Below, in pieces: positions 1-13,000 of a DNA stretch of 64,000 nt. Both the position numbers and the translations under genes were made by a program. Numbering within the stretch: position 1 is the stretch's first letter; every line of letters begins with the position of its first letter. Source of the DNA: Phoebastria nigripes. Taxonomy: Eukaryota > Chordata > Aves > Procellariiformes > Diomedeidae. Location: NCBI GenBank assembly GCA_035582835.1, contig JAYKAV010002442.1, positions 1,753,123 to 1,817,122 of the forward strand, read 5' to 3'. Below the pieces are notes generated by a model. The model was not told the origin of the DNA. It worked only from the letters and a program-made list of their open reading frames with translations, and ran no database searches.

Positions 1-382
1 GAGGCACACAGTCCGAAAACCTTCTTCCTCTGTGCAATAGTACATGACACAGGTGTTTGATACTCTGGCTTTGCTAAAGTCATTGAAAATTGGTTTTTGG
101 AACAGAATGCAAAAAGCTACACTTGCACAACATGCTTCGGCTGCAACCTGGATGATGAGTGCTGTAAGACTTGATGGTGTTTTCTGATTTCCTCAATGGA
201 ACCATCTGACATATGGATAAAACACATTATAGGTCACAAAAAGCTGAAATGATTGAACCCATGGGATATGCAAGTTACACAGAAGACTAACACATCCAGT
301 AACAATTAAAAGTCTTGTTGAAATATTGCAGAACAGAGCATAGAGAAAAAAAACTATGGGAAAATAATGCTGTACTATGAAG

Positions 383-405
383 TTTTTTTTTTTTTTTTTT
401 TTTTT
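383..405. repeat. Poly-T tract (23 T)
   Basis: Uninterrupted T23 in intron 14. Confidence 0.9.
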
Positions 406-3400
406 ATACGGACACCGGTTACATGAGCTTTTTCAGCAGTAAAAATGCTCAGCTCAATCAGGTTTGTGAAACCTGCCAGGTTGCAGTGATTTTCAGAAGT
501 CTGCTTAGACATCCATAATGTCTCATGCATCTACACTCATTTTCCAGGATCTCTCTTGAATTAACCCACTTAACGGCTTTTTCATGTCTCATCCTACATG
601 CATTCCATTTGTGAATAATATTGTAAGCAACATTAACACCCGTAAAATGTTGCTGCTTCTTCTGCATTTTCTGCATTCCCTGCAAGGCAATGTTTTGTTT
701 CAGTGTTCAACCAAAAATGCTATTGTAAGGCTTTAGGAAAAGACACATGGAATAAACACACCTTGTAGCTGGAGTAAAAAGTGACAGAAGGTCCATTAGG
801 GAATCAAGAGCAGAACTGTCTACTTCATCCTTAAAACTTTAGGCAATCTTCAGAATATACTAAGAGTCACATATCAGATGCAAGTATGTAAAGCAACAAA
901 GGAAACCACTGCAGATATGTGAAATGAGAGCAATGATATGGGCAAGTTGATCTTAGGTGTTACAGTGTGTTATAGTAGCACCCAGAGAGGGGTGTAGGTG
1001 TGGGATTTTGTTGTTGTTTTGTTCTTGGGGTTTTTTTTTTTTAAATCAAGATCATATCCTTAAGATGTTAATTGCCATACATAAAAGACTCAGATTTAAA
1101 GTATTTGCTGTCTTAGGATGAAGTACTCAGTTGGACAGCAGAGGGGGTAATTCTATACATCCAAGGAAAGGTCGTTCCATCAGCAAAAGGGAGGCCTGGA
1201 ATGAAGCTGTGGAGGCTGCCATGAAAGGAACAGATCAATACGCAGTGAAGGTTACTGTCAGTGAGAGATGACAGTGCGTAGATCAGCATAGCAAGAACAT
1301 GAAAGGAGAAGGAAGAGTCATGAAAGATCCCACAGAAAAAAGATATTGAAGCTGAAAGAGGGACTTCAAAGAAAGAACGCTATTCCATTTTGGGTTCTAT
1401 ACTGCAAAGGTTAAGTTATTGCTATGATTTCAGACAATAATGGGGAGGGGGAAGAACTTTTTGACCTCTGAAGAGTGTGAGCCAAGAGGCATCAATTGAG
1501 GAGTTTGTCATGAGTACACCACACAACAGACAGTTTTAAAGCATCCCCTGTGATTAAGATGATCTAGAAGGAAAGGGACCTAAAACAACTAACCGTTAAA
1601 AAAAGATCTTCATAGTCTTTCTCACAGGGCTCCATCTCTCAAACTATCTCAGTAACTTGTTTAGTTACTTCGGAACTTACATAAACATTTGAAAATGCTT
1701 AGTAATTCGAGAAAAGGAAACTCTACCACGAACATAACAGGCCTCAATAGAGTATGTTTTACTAAACTACTGGTTAGTAGCTGCAGTGAATTTAGACAGT
1801 CGGGAGTTGTCAAACACTTAGAAATATCCACCTGACCAACACAATGGTTCACAGGTTTCTAGAACACAACTTGTCTCAACTGCTAAGAGGACATTAGTGA
1901 AGCCACAATAAACACACATTTTCTTGTATTGTATGTAAAGCAACAGCTAAGGCAAAGCACTAAAACTTTATTTGTAAAGTAATCAGGTGAAGTAAATAAC
2001 GGACAGAAAATCTGTTAGTACCTCAGCTTTATCAGGATTCTAAACTGATAAATCATACCTTGGTTAACTGACTAACAACAACCAACACATACTGCCACGA
2101 AAGCAGGACGCAACCTCTTTTTTGGCTATGGAAGCTCAATTGACAAGTAAAAATTTCTTGTTCTTTTTAATTGGAAGATACAGGGGAGTGATAATGAGCC
2201 ATTTTGAAACCTCTCTTCCTGGGAGACACTGATAAAAAGAGCAACTATAAATATGAGGGATACTCTAACAAAAAATGATGACATTCTGTTGATTTATTAA
2301 CTCTCCTGTTTCACACATTTTCAAGAAACAACCTCCCTAAAAAATTAAATATGTAAGTTATGCCTGGGAGCATCAGCATTCACCAGTTCACACGAAAGTT
2401 TTGCAGAAATCAGATCTCACAGGACACCTCAAAATCTTTGAGCAATCAAAATGCTTTTAAGTTGACCCTTCATTCCAATTTAAATGTTTATGCCTACATA
2501 CTCAAGCCGGATAGTAACAGTAGGTAATCAAATCTTCAGAACCTACAGAAAAGCCAGACAAAATATTACTCACATGACTACTCCTTGGATATCACTTATT
2601 AATCTTTGGAAGCGTGATTTAGAACTCAGTCATAAAAGAGAATGAATGGTTCTGTTATGTGGGCACACTCAATACATTTCATGGAGCTGGAGCAACACTG
2701 AAGCTCTTTGACAGTCATCTCTTCTTAGAGCATACATCTCTGCACAGCACAAATGACCGATTTCTATATTCGGCCTCAGGAAAGTAACTCTCGATTTCAC
2801 ATTCAAGAACCTGGCTCGTTATTGTTAAGTCTTTATCAAAAGCAAGTCAACCTAAGAAAAAATTATATTATGAACAGAAGTTTTGGCAAGACAAAGACGA
2901 CACTTCATGCAGCAGTTAATATAAAGAGCGGATAATAGTTCTGCCAAAGACAATAAATACTAGAAGAAATGGTTTTCAATTTTAGAGGCCCTTAGCAATA
3001 TTGCTGGTGTTCATTTTAAGATCTGCTTCTACAACACAATTCCCTTGAGATTATTGTTAAATGTGAAAAGGATGGATGTTTTTGTTTTGGGATCACTCAC
3101 AATGTTGGCATTGCAAACCACAGGCTTGAACTGAGGTGAGAGTTAACATCACTTTGCCACCAATTTCTTTCAACTGCATCCTTCTCTTTCTTGATCTCCC
3201 TTCCCCCCGCTAAAAAAATCTCCAGGCATTACTATTGAAAATATACTCAAGTAATAAATCATGTATTTGCTCTCACGTGACTGGTATTCATTAGAGTCAA
3301 AGATCTCCAAGATCTGCCCCCAGAGTGTATTATGTTACTGAAACATAGAAATAGCTGCAACACAAAATTTTGCCAGAAAAAAAAACACAAAAGTAACAAC

Positions 3401-6400
3401 AAACTGTCTCTCAGTTGGGCAGAAGAAAGAATGTTCACAGAAATATGTTTGAGGGGTAAATCAAACCCCAAATTCTAATTAGACAAAACCAGCAGTTTAA
3501 ACCCAACAAGACACAGGATTTTTAACTAGAAACTTCTATAAAGTATACACTTTTTTTGGTCACCCAGGCAGTTCTATTTTCCAAGAGGGTTTTTTTTTCT
3601 AGAAAGGAATGAAAAAAGAAATAAAAAACACTGCAAGTTTATCCATTATGGATCTTTGCTTTGGTTAAGCAGTAAACAACATGCCCCTACAGTCACTCAA
3701 ATGCTTTGTCCCCTTTTATTGTCCAGTTATTTTACTTTACTGAATACTTTTGTAGCTGAAGTAACATCTTCTATGAGAGAAGCAATGACCTTCCAGTGAT
3801 GTGGTAACCTGACTGAATCACTTGAGTCTGAGTGGGGAAAAAGATCACTTGATTCAGCTGCACATCTGGGTTTTATAAAGGGTCCAAAAGCTTAACACTA
3901 ACGTGCTTCAGGGCTAAAACAAAGTCTGAGGAGATCACAGCAGTCAAGAAAGAAGACAGTGTTAATCCAGGGCATATCGTGCTCTTCACCACCACTCTGA
4001 AAATTAACTTAGCTCAGCTAATTTTGCATCTCCACTAATTGTGTGTTGTGTATGAGTAAGCAATGACTAAGGAAATGTCAAAGCTATTCCGTATCCTGTT
4101 CTTTTCCTGAACAAAAACATGACAGGCAGAGAGAATACCAACCATTAGGCCACAACAATTCAACAAGGCAGCTATTTGTTTTAGCAGGAATGAAATAACC
4201 GATATGCAATCTAAACATTGCCAGTCACTATAATCGCTTGTTACCACTGTGCTGAGCATACATGGTTCCCGCAAAACAATTTACTATCCAAAAATCAGTT
4301 CAGATGTTCAAATACGTGCATGAATGCATACACAAAATTTAAGCTGGAAAATACACAGTAAGCAAAGTCACCTGTATATGAAAATTCCTGCTCTATGGTA
4401 CTCTGGTTATTTTCCAACATTTCCAATTATGCATTGGTAAACTTTGACCACTGGCTAGAAAGGCAATAAAAATACTGAACAATACACAAAACGAACTGAC
4501 GAAAATAACCAGACTGCTAATGAGGTAAGAAAAAGTGGCATCGGTACTGAAACCCCTGTTCAGTTCCTCACATACTTAAGGGCGGATATTGACATTGGCT
4601 AACTATAGGTACCCACCTCAGAGGCGCCGAGTTGTCCCCTGCTCACTGAAGATATAGGAAACATGGGCTCCTAAACTTAGTTGTTATGAATTTCAACTCT
4701 GTTAGATGCCCAAAATAGCTGGACTGACCCCTTCCAGCTCTGCTTTCTCCCCCATTCATGTCTCTCCTGCAAACTCTTACAAAGTGTGAGGCAAAGCACA
4801 TATGCAGAGCAGAAAAGTGGGATTGGGGAGAGAAAGTCTGCAGAGTAAGTGGAAGAGTAAATATACTAAAGCATCCAAGTTATATGTCTGATGAGGAGGG
4901 AAAGCAGACCAGAGGGGGCAAGTGGAAAAGAGGTAGGGGAAGGGAAAAGGACTGGGAACAGGCAACACAGTGTTTAGAGGCTATAGTTTTCACCTGGCCA
5001 TTATGTTTTACCCACAGGAACTACACAACAGAGGGGCATTAGGCTGGAACATTATCCAGCACATACAGAGCTGGAGTAAAGTAGTTTATAAAAGAGCAAA
5101 TCACTATGTGCAATACCAAGGCCAGATAGCTTGGAAAATGGAGCAGCACTTATAGATGTGGCTCTTAGCAGTCATATAGCCTTCATACAGGGGTCTCTAC
5201 CAAAGGCGGGTCTTTAGTCAGCACTGATAAACTGCTGCCAGCCTCATAATTTTTTCAGACATCAAGAATAACGTTNCAATCAATAGATGAGGATGATGAT
5301 ACAAGCTCAAGGTGAAAATGAGCAACATACTTTATAATGCGTTCTGATAATAATGAGCACAGCTACTTACAAGCACAGATCATTCCTACATGCATTGGCC
5401 AGAAGTAACAAAATTGCAAAGGGGCAAACTTTTTTTTTTTTAGATGAAAATAAAAAATTAGTGGGTCAGATTGCAGCAGAGCACCAAGAAACAACAGGAT
5501 TGCAAGACTGCATGAGACCTTGCCCAGCCATCAGTGATATTCGTTAACAGAAAGGTGACAAACTCTATAGAAGCACGTATCAGGTACTCTCGCCTCACAT
5601 GTTGATACTTCCTCCACCCTCACCTCTTCTCTCCCCACATTATCCTTATCTTCCTTCTTGCATCCATACCCCAAGCATTCTGGATAAAAGCGAACATAAT
5701 TTCACAGTGTAACTCGGGGGATTTTCTGCAAATTGAGACTACTCCTTTGCATTTGTTCACACTCATTGGCATTTAATTCTCCACTCACTTTGTTCAGTCA
5801 GCTACAAAATCAGACCCTGGAGGTAGTTTTGTGTGGTTTTTTGCTATGACGACAATGACAGCCTATCCGTACTGTTCCCTGTGTCCTATGTCTACCTGTT
5901 TCTAATCCTCTTATATCATGATTTAGCTTCTTGAGTGCTGAAAAGGGTTAACCTTTACTGCTGGATGTGCAAAAAAACCTAGAACAAATCATGGCAGACA
6001 CCCTTCTGTTGCAGAACTTCAAAAATAACTATGTTCAATTGTCTACTATTATTTCAACTCATTTATCAGCTGCAGACATCCCGCTTACTCTTCTGTAGTT
6101 CCCTGGATCATATCTAGAGCTTTTGAAAAATATACAAAAATTTACAATTGTCCAGACACTTTCTACAATAACTTTTTTTAATGTAAAAATGCACATTTGC
6201 AGCAATTCAGCCACTTCACTAGTGTAAATGCAGCCTAGAATGTTTTATAAACAACAAGAAGCATATAGCTCCCATGCTAGCTACACACTTCATAACTGTT
6301 TCAAAGATGTCCATCCTGTTCAGCATGAAGAGTGGCCTGGCACTACACTGCAGTCTGCAAGGAAGAGAAAACAATCAAGCAGAAATATAGCTATTTTCTT

Positions 6401-9267
6401 TTTCATGGTAGCCCTCCAAATAAGCGTTAATGAAGAAGTTGGACTTTTCAAAATCCTTAGTTTCCTCCAAGTTAAAAATCAAAGAATATTTTAGGCTTGT
6501 GGAAAATAATTTAATCATTGGGCTGAGTTCATAGGCTTGACAGAAATGTCAGCATGATGATAAACTCATGAAAAATGAAAGTTTATCACCACCTTTGGAA
6601 GGCACTTAGGACAAGCTCTGGGTAACAACTTATTATTGGTATCAACTCTCTGAGTCAAGATTACTGCAACCATGAAAGCGGCCTCAGCTAAATGAGAGCC
6701 TCGGAAGTTGATCGGAAGCAGTTTTAAATCCCACAGTATAGCTGGGGAGCTATTTAGTGGAAGATTTCAAATATTTCAAGTATAGTGTGAACTTGGTATC
6801 AGAAGGAATGGAAATAACGATTGCTTTTTGGGCCTATTCCTTTCCAAATAGAGATCAAGTGGAAAACAAGGGATTGGGTCTAAATGTCTAACACAGATGA
6901 GCTTAACTAGCTGAGCAGCTCTTAGGAAGGAAAGAAAACACGCATAAGAGGTCTGAATAGCTTTGCACTATATTAGAGGTTCTCCCCGACAAGACTTTAG
7001 CATCTTTCTGGGCACCCAGAACAACCCAAACCCCCTGTTCTTGTACTGTGTTCCTCTGGAGCTCTGCTTTTGCCAGGAAACAAAACTTACAGGGAACGAA
7101 TTTCCAGGCCGCAATGTGGTGAGCTATTCTGGTTCTATTTAACCATCTCAGGAAAAATTCACAGACTAATGCTGCTGCATTCAGCAGCAAGATTCAAAAC
7201 TTCACTTCCCTCAGTCCTTAAGACTGCTTGGCTCATTAACGCATTGCCTCCTGTTTTATTCAGCCTACCTCCCCTTCTGCTGGTATGGAAAGATCATCCC
7301 TGGAACACTGTCTTTTCTTGACAACATAATTTCTTGCTCTTGGTGGCACATGCAGCAATTAATCTCTGATGGTTCCTCACTGAGGAAAATCTGACCCACT
7401 ATACTGAGGGTCCCACTCACGAAAATCTCTCACTACTCAATCTTTCCAAAGTCATATTGTTCTTCCACAAGGTAAGTGTCAAGTAGGAATATAATAAAAA
7501 AGCCAGCTCCTACATGTGCAGTGATATGCAGACAAGGAACCCTCCTGGTTTATCCATGGTGTGCTCTACTTTCTCCGTTATAACAGCTTTATCTCTGAAA
7601 GCTCTTACCGACCAACTCACTTTCTCTTAGACACTGATGTGGTGCTGCTGTTTCTAAGAAAGCCAAGCACTCTGCACGTTAAACCTCTTTCTATAGTTTC
7701 TTCAAACCTCTACCTTCGCTAATTAACAGAACAAAACAAAACCTCCAGCACTGCTTGGACACATGCTAGCCCACTGTGAATCCAAACAGTAGAATCGGAT
7801 GCACAATCTGAAACAGACACACAGTGCTTGGCCTGCCACCACCACAAAGCAGCCTGAAGGTCACTTTTCCTTTTCATTGGCCTGAGATTCTGATTCCAAC
7901 TTCCCCAGCACTCAAGTTTATTGCATTCATTCTCCCTGAAGTTAAGAGTTCTGCAACCTGCCCTGTACGTGCCTGTAGGAGCTATGGTGCTCTCGGAATC
8001 TGCCATCACCTAGGAAGAACCAAATCACGCAGAAGTTATTTAGGACACCAGAACTCACAGCACACATTTAGATTTACATACATTCCTGTCCAGGAAGTTG
8101 GTGGAGATCTACCTTTCAGAATATACTCCCAATACTGACATTTGCCTCAGACTTCTAGGCAGAAAAAGAGCTACTGGCAACAATTCCATACAGTGCATAT
8201 ACAGACCTATACACAATCACCTCCAGGTTTGACTTCAGAAGAGCTAACTTGATATGTTAGCTGTTGTTTTAGACCATGGGCTAAGGCAGATTAAAAAACA
8301 AACAAACAAACAAAAAAACCAAACCACAAGTACAACACTTCAATTCAACAGCACAACTAACAAAGAAAAAAAGTTTACAGGAGAACAAGGATAGTTGCCT
8401 GTGGGGAGAATATCTTAAAATCTACGGTAAAGTCATACTTGGCAAAATTCAATAGATCTGGTAAACATCAAAGATAAAATTTAGCAGGATAATTCCACCA
8501 AGCACCATTAAAAGAAAAATGGGACCAGCAGGGTTACCAGTGAAAAACAATGCCAGGCCTAATAGCACTGATCTACCAGAAGCAATTTATTATGACACCA
8601 GAAATAGCTATTTTCACAGTGGATGCTTGAAATGAAAACTTTAAAGCTTCTTTAAGTCTTGAGCTATAGCAAAGTATTCAACCAGCCAGCCAAAATAGCT
8701 GAAGGGAAATAGGAAGGCCACATGTGGAACTAATTACTCATGTAGAGGCTATGACAAAGAACATTTCTCCAGACTTTTCATGGGGGCTTCACTTTCAGGA
8801 AGTAACTCTAATTACTGTTCAAGTCTCGGCAGCCTGCATGCCGCTGACAGTTCCAAGAAAAAATGAACCTATTTGCCCTTTTCTTGGTCTGAAATGCCAA
8901 AATAGAAAAACACAACTAGAGTCATTAAAAAGAAACAAAATAAGCACTGGCTTATTGCGTTAGCTTCCCAAGCAGAATTCTTTTTATAAATTCGGTTTTT
9001 CAGCCTTCACAAAACAGCAAATTCTGCGTCTACATTAGCTCGCTCTCCGTTGGCTGCAGTGAAACTGTACATCTTGACTTTTTACAGCTTTTCCATACTG
9101 GGGCCCACTTCCTGCCCAGTTGAAGAAAAAAATCTGGCCTGAAGATGAAATGACTGCTTAACATTACACTAAAACATCTGGTACCATTTTATACACAGAC
9201 CCATGTCTGAGAGCAGGCAATTCTAGCGGTCTCACCAGCGGCACAGTGCATACCCAAACCTCCCCAG

Positions 9268-9290
9268 GGTGACATCATCCCATATATGGA
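9268..9290 (+). promoter_or_regulatory. CArG box next to a CRE/AP-1-like site upstream of miR-199a-2
   Basis: CCATATATGG at 9280-9289 is a perfect SRF consensus, CC(A/T)6GG. It is directly preceded by TGACATCA, a CRE/AP-1-like octamer, at 9270-9277. The pair lies about 210 bp before the miR-199a-2 hairpin in a locally GC-richer stretch. This is a likely part of the DNM3OS promoter. Binding is inferred from motif only. Confidence 0.45.
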
Positions 9291-9499
9291 CTCTCAGGCC
9301 CAGCCCTCCCCCTTTTCCTGGTCCTAAATTCATTGCCAGATCCCCAGTCTGCTGCAAATGTGCCACGTCAAGACTGGAAATCACAGCACTTCAGTGTGTT
9401 TCAGTGAGTGCTGCAGAGTGTGAGGGAGAGCCGAGCACAACCCGTGATGCAGGAAGGCAGTTTTTCCCCGAGACTAAAAGAGGATTTAAAATAAATAAA

Positions 9500-9609
9500 T
9501 AGACGCGTCCGGAGATCCTGCTCCGTCGCCCCAGTGTTCAGACTACCTGTTCAGGACAATGCTGTTGTACAGTAGTCTGCACATTGGTTAGACTGGGCAA
9601 GGGAAAGCA
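9500..9609 (+). ncRNA. MIR199A2: microRNA precursor miR-199a-2
   Basis: This 110-nt hairpin lies on the strand opposite DNM3. The 5p arm is at 9530-9552 (starts cccagtgttc, seed ccagtgt) and the 3p arm at 9569-9590 (starts acagtagtct, seed cagtagt). Both arms match the vertebrate miR-199a sequence as I know it at every base. Against human pre-miR-199a-2 from memory, the changes lie only in the terminal loop and lower stem, with no length change. miR-199a and miR-214 act in mesenchyme, skeleton and heart development in mammals. It would be processed from the DNM3OS transcript. Confidence 0.98.
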
Positions 9610-9984
9610 GCGGCATGGACTATTGGGGACGCAAGTTGCTATTGCCAAGGAGAAGACAGTTATTGCTCCTTTCAGATCTCATATACAGTATTTTTCTTCA
9701 CAGGTTTTGCACACTAGGGAATAAGAAACGCTAAGGGACACTGTGAAAAAGGAGGACTTCAGAATAAAGCGGGGAAGACATTCTGGTAAGGCCTACTTTG
9801 GAAGAACACCTGGCCTATGACCTGGCGAACCTAGGTGACTCCCCTCCCCCCTTCCTCCAGTCATCACTGCAAGAAAGATGGAGCTCTGATGGTTTACTAA
9901 AACCTATGCAAGAAATGAGAGAGGTATATTGCCTAGAGGTATACTACCTAGAGAAGTGTACAAGAGTAGAGTTAAAGTCGGTCA

Positions 9985-10029
9985 TTTCTTTTTTCTTTCT
10001 TTTTTTTTTTTTTTTTTTTTTTNTTTTTT
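9985..10029. repeat. T-rich tract inside the DNM3OS region
   Basis: About 45 bases of T with a few C and one N, roughly 380 bp downstream of the miR-199a-2 hairpin. Confidence 0.85.
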
Positions 10030-13000
10030 AAATTTAAAATAAAGCTTTTTTTTCCCCACAAACTAAAAAGGTAAATTTAATTTTTTTTTTTTACTTGTAG
10101 CAATCAGTATAAATATTTAAGGAGTATATAATTTTTTTTTAATGCAGAAAAGGCTTGCTAGAAGTATGTATTCTGAATAGCTCCTGTTGTGAACTATGAT
10201 CTGAAGATCAATTTTAAGAAATTATTTTCTCTTAAAGTAATAAAATAATAGAAAAGAATGCATGAATATTATTTTAAATTACTGTAACCTTTGGAAGAAC
10301 TGTACTTAGATTTTATATGTAACTGAAACTTCTTCGCAAGTAACCTATGCTATATGTGCTAATGAAAACTGGGAGGGAAACCATAGGAAATCTATGACTA
10401 CTCCATGCTAGGCTTCTGCCGCGTAGAATACAAAATCTTTGATTGTCAGGAAAAATTACCTCTGAAAGTTCAGGATGTGATGGAAAAAACCCAATAAATA
10501 AATAAAACGGAACAAACAGCTTTCCATCCCGATACCTGGCTGGCCATTGCCTATAAGTGATCAGCACTGATTGATTGTTGCCGCTCTCATGCATACTTTG
10601 AATCGCTGATATTTCTTCTAACATTCAAAATGATAAGTTACTTTGTCCTGAATCCCACTGACAAAAAATGGAATTTGTAAACGAATGCAGAAGTTTGCTT
10701 TGGTGAATTTCCAGCTGTCCTGGTAGGGGAAAAAAACCCTCAGGCTGAATGAAATCCCCACGGACAAAATAATACAAAAAGTCTGGGCTGCAATTTGATA
10801 CCAGCTGAACTCCAGAGTCAGCTCCCCTAAAGTTAACACTAGTAACAAACTACTGCAACTGGAAAAAAAGTCCCATCTATATGGTGCTCATTATTGCCAG
10901 GAAGGCTTTGAATAGCTATACTATAAAAAGAATTAGCATAAATATGCAGCCATTAGTATTATAACCAGCCAATTTTGCAGAATGCGTGTTATATTTTAGA
11001 CAGCCTTGATGCTGTACAATTTTTTTTTTAAATATGTATATTATTATTACCTTTTTCATTGCTCCTTCAATAATCAATAGAAGTCCTATTGGAGAGAGAT
11101 GGTCGCATAGCATTAGCGTGACTCTGCCTATCCTGGCTGTCTTTTAAAGCCTACGAAGCAAGAACTAGCACTGTCATTTCCCTCAGCCTCCCATCAAAGC
11201 TTACGTATTTTGACTAAAAGAATTCTTTTTTAATGTATACACTTACAGGTTATCCACCCTCTCTTCCTTTATTTCGCAGAAGATTATCTTTAGGATTACA
11301 TTAGTGGGTTTTAATCCATTATAGTATGAATAGACGGAATTTTTAGTCTTGTTCTACTTTAAAGTGGAGTTACAACACACAGTTAAATGTGGTTATTAAT
11401 AGAAAATCTGAAGAGACAGGAAGAAATTAAAGGAATGGAACCAGATTCAAACTTGCATTAATATTTCTCAATCTCTCTTTAAGTATGATTGCTGTTTTAG
11501 GCATAGCAAATCTGAAAAGTTTTATGACTTAGATTTTGTTTAAGTGGTAGAAAAATGTTTTCAAATCTTGTTAAGAAACTTGCTCAGTTATGCTTTCAAG
11601 GGCAATATGATTGTTTGCAAATATTTTTTCTATCTAGTGCTTACTTGCATAGCTACTTCTGTTTTTTTATAATTCTGATCTAGAAATTAAGAAAGGAAAT
11701 ATTGTTATCCAGTCAATAATAGGCTCTCTGTGAAAATACTGTTGAAGATAGCCTGCATTAACTTTTGCTAAATAAGCAAGGACAATGAAAACATACGGAA
11801 CTAGTGTTTCTCTTATCTCTAGTCCACTATTTGCATTAATCTTTATTTTAAATGACCTTTCTGGATTTAGGAAGTGGTTCCCCTCCCATACACCCATGAC
11901 TCTTCAAAGTTACATTTTTAGACTGTAAGGCTGAGATCTAGGAGGCCCCCTTGGCATGGGGCTTGGAACGGAGGCGGGGGGGGGGAAATGCAGTGTGCAA
12001 AGCAACAGATAGGGAAAGAAAGCCTGTATTGTTAGGAATGAATAAGGAAATATATCTACTTCGGCTCAGTAATCAAAACATTTTCAAAGTGAATTAAGTG
12101 ATTCTCTGGTTCTTAAAACAGTGCTGTTTTAGTTGAAACAAGTTCTAGTTGATCATAATCATACAGAAAAGATGTCCGTAGTTATAAAACAAGAGGTTTT
12201 AAATATGCATGTCAACAAACACAAGATAGCTGTATACAAATATTTCAAGAGAAAAAAACCAAAACACCAAACATTACTTTTTGCAATGACTAAAAAAATT
12301 AGCAGGATCCAATGCATACTAAATCATGGTGAGAGTTCTGTAAAACCAGGACGATCTCAACACTTAAGCCTGTTGTATGAACTAAATGGTACAGTTCATA
12401 GAATGCACAAAAACAGGAAAAGCAAATTCAAGCCAGTATGAACGTTTAAATAGGTGAGTGTTTCAATATAATGGACTTTCTTTCACCTTTAAGGAGCATA
12501 ATTCTTTTTAGTACACTCAACAAAATTAAATAGGGAAGAGGAAGAAAAATATTTCAAACCTTTTCTTATATATTCCTTTAATGTTAAAAAAAAAAGGAAA
12601 AAGCAAAGAAGGGTGGGGGAAAGTCACTTAACTTTACAGAAGTAAATATAGATCAAATAAGCATCCAAATGTGAAAAAAACTAGTTACTTTAAAAAAAAC
12701 CATGTCATTTGACATTTTTCTGCCTTGTCATTAAGTTGCATGTTATCTTCTGTATTACCATTACCAGTGCTATTTAACGCATCTGTACTTTCAGAAGACT
12801 AAAAGACACTGCTATCCTCTCCANGCTCCTTGCCCCCCTTCCTGTACTATCAACCGTGCATCCACAGACATTTCTGCAGACCACCCAAGTATCATTGCTA
12901 TATGGAAAATATTATAACCAAAATAGTGAAATACTTGCATAAAAATTCCAAACTTCTAAATAGAAAGTTAAATTATTATAATCTTCTAATCAAAATCTGT

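Noticed and set aside
12133..12441. 102-codon plus-strand frame inside the DNM3OS region
   Set aside because: The composition is AT-rich and Lys/His-biased with no domain; it is expected by chance in a transcript thought to be noncoding.
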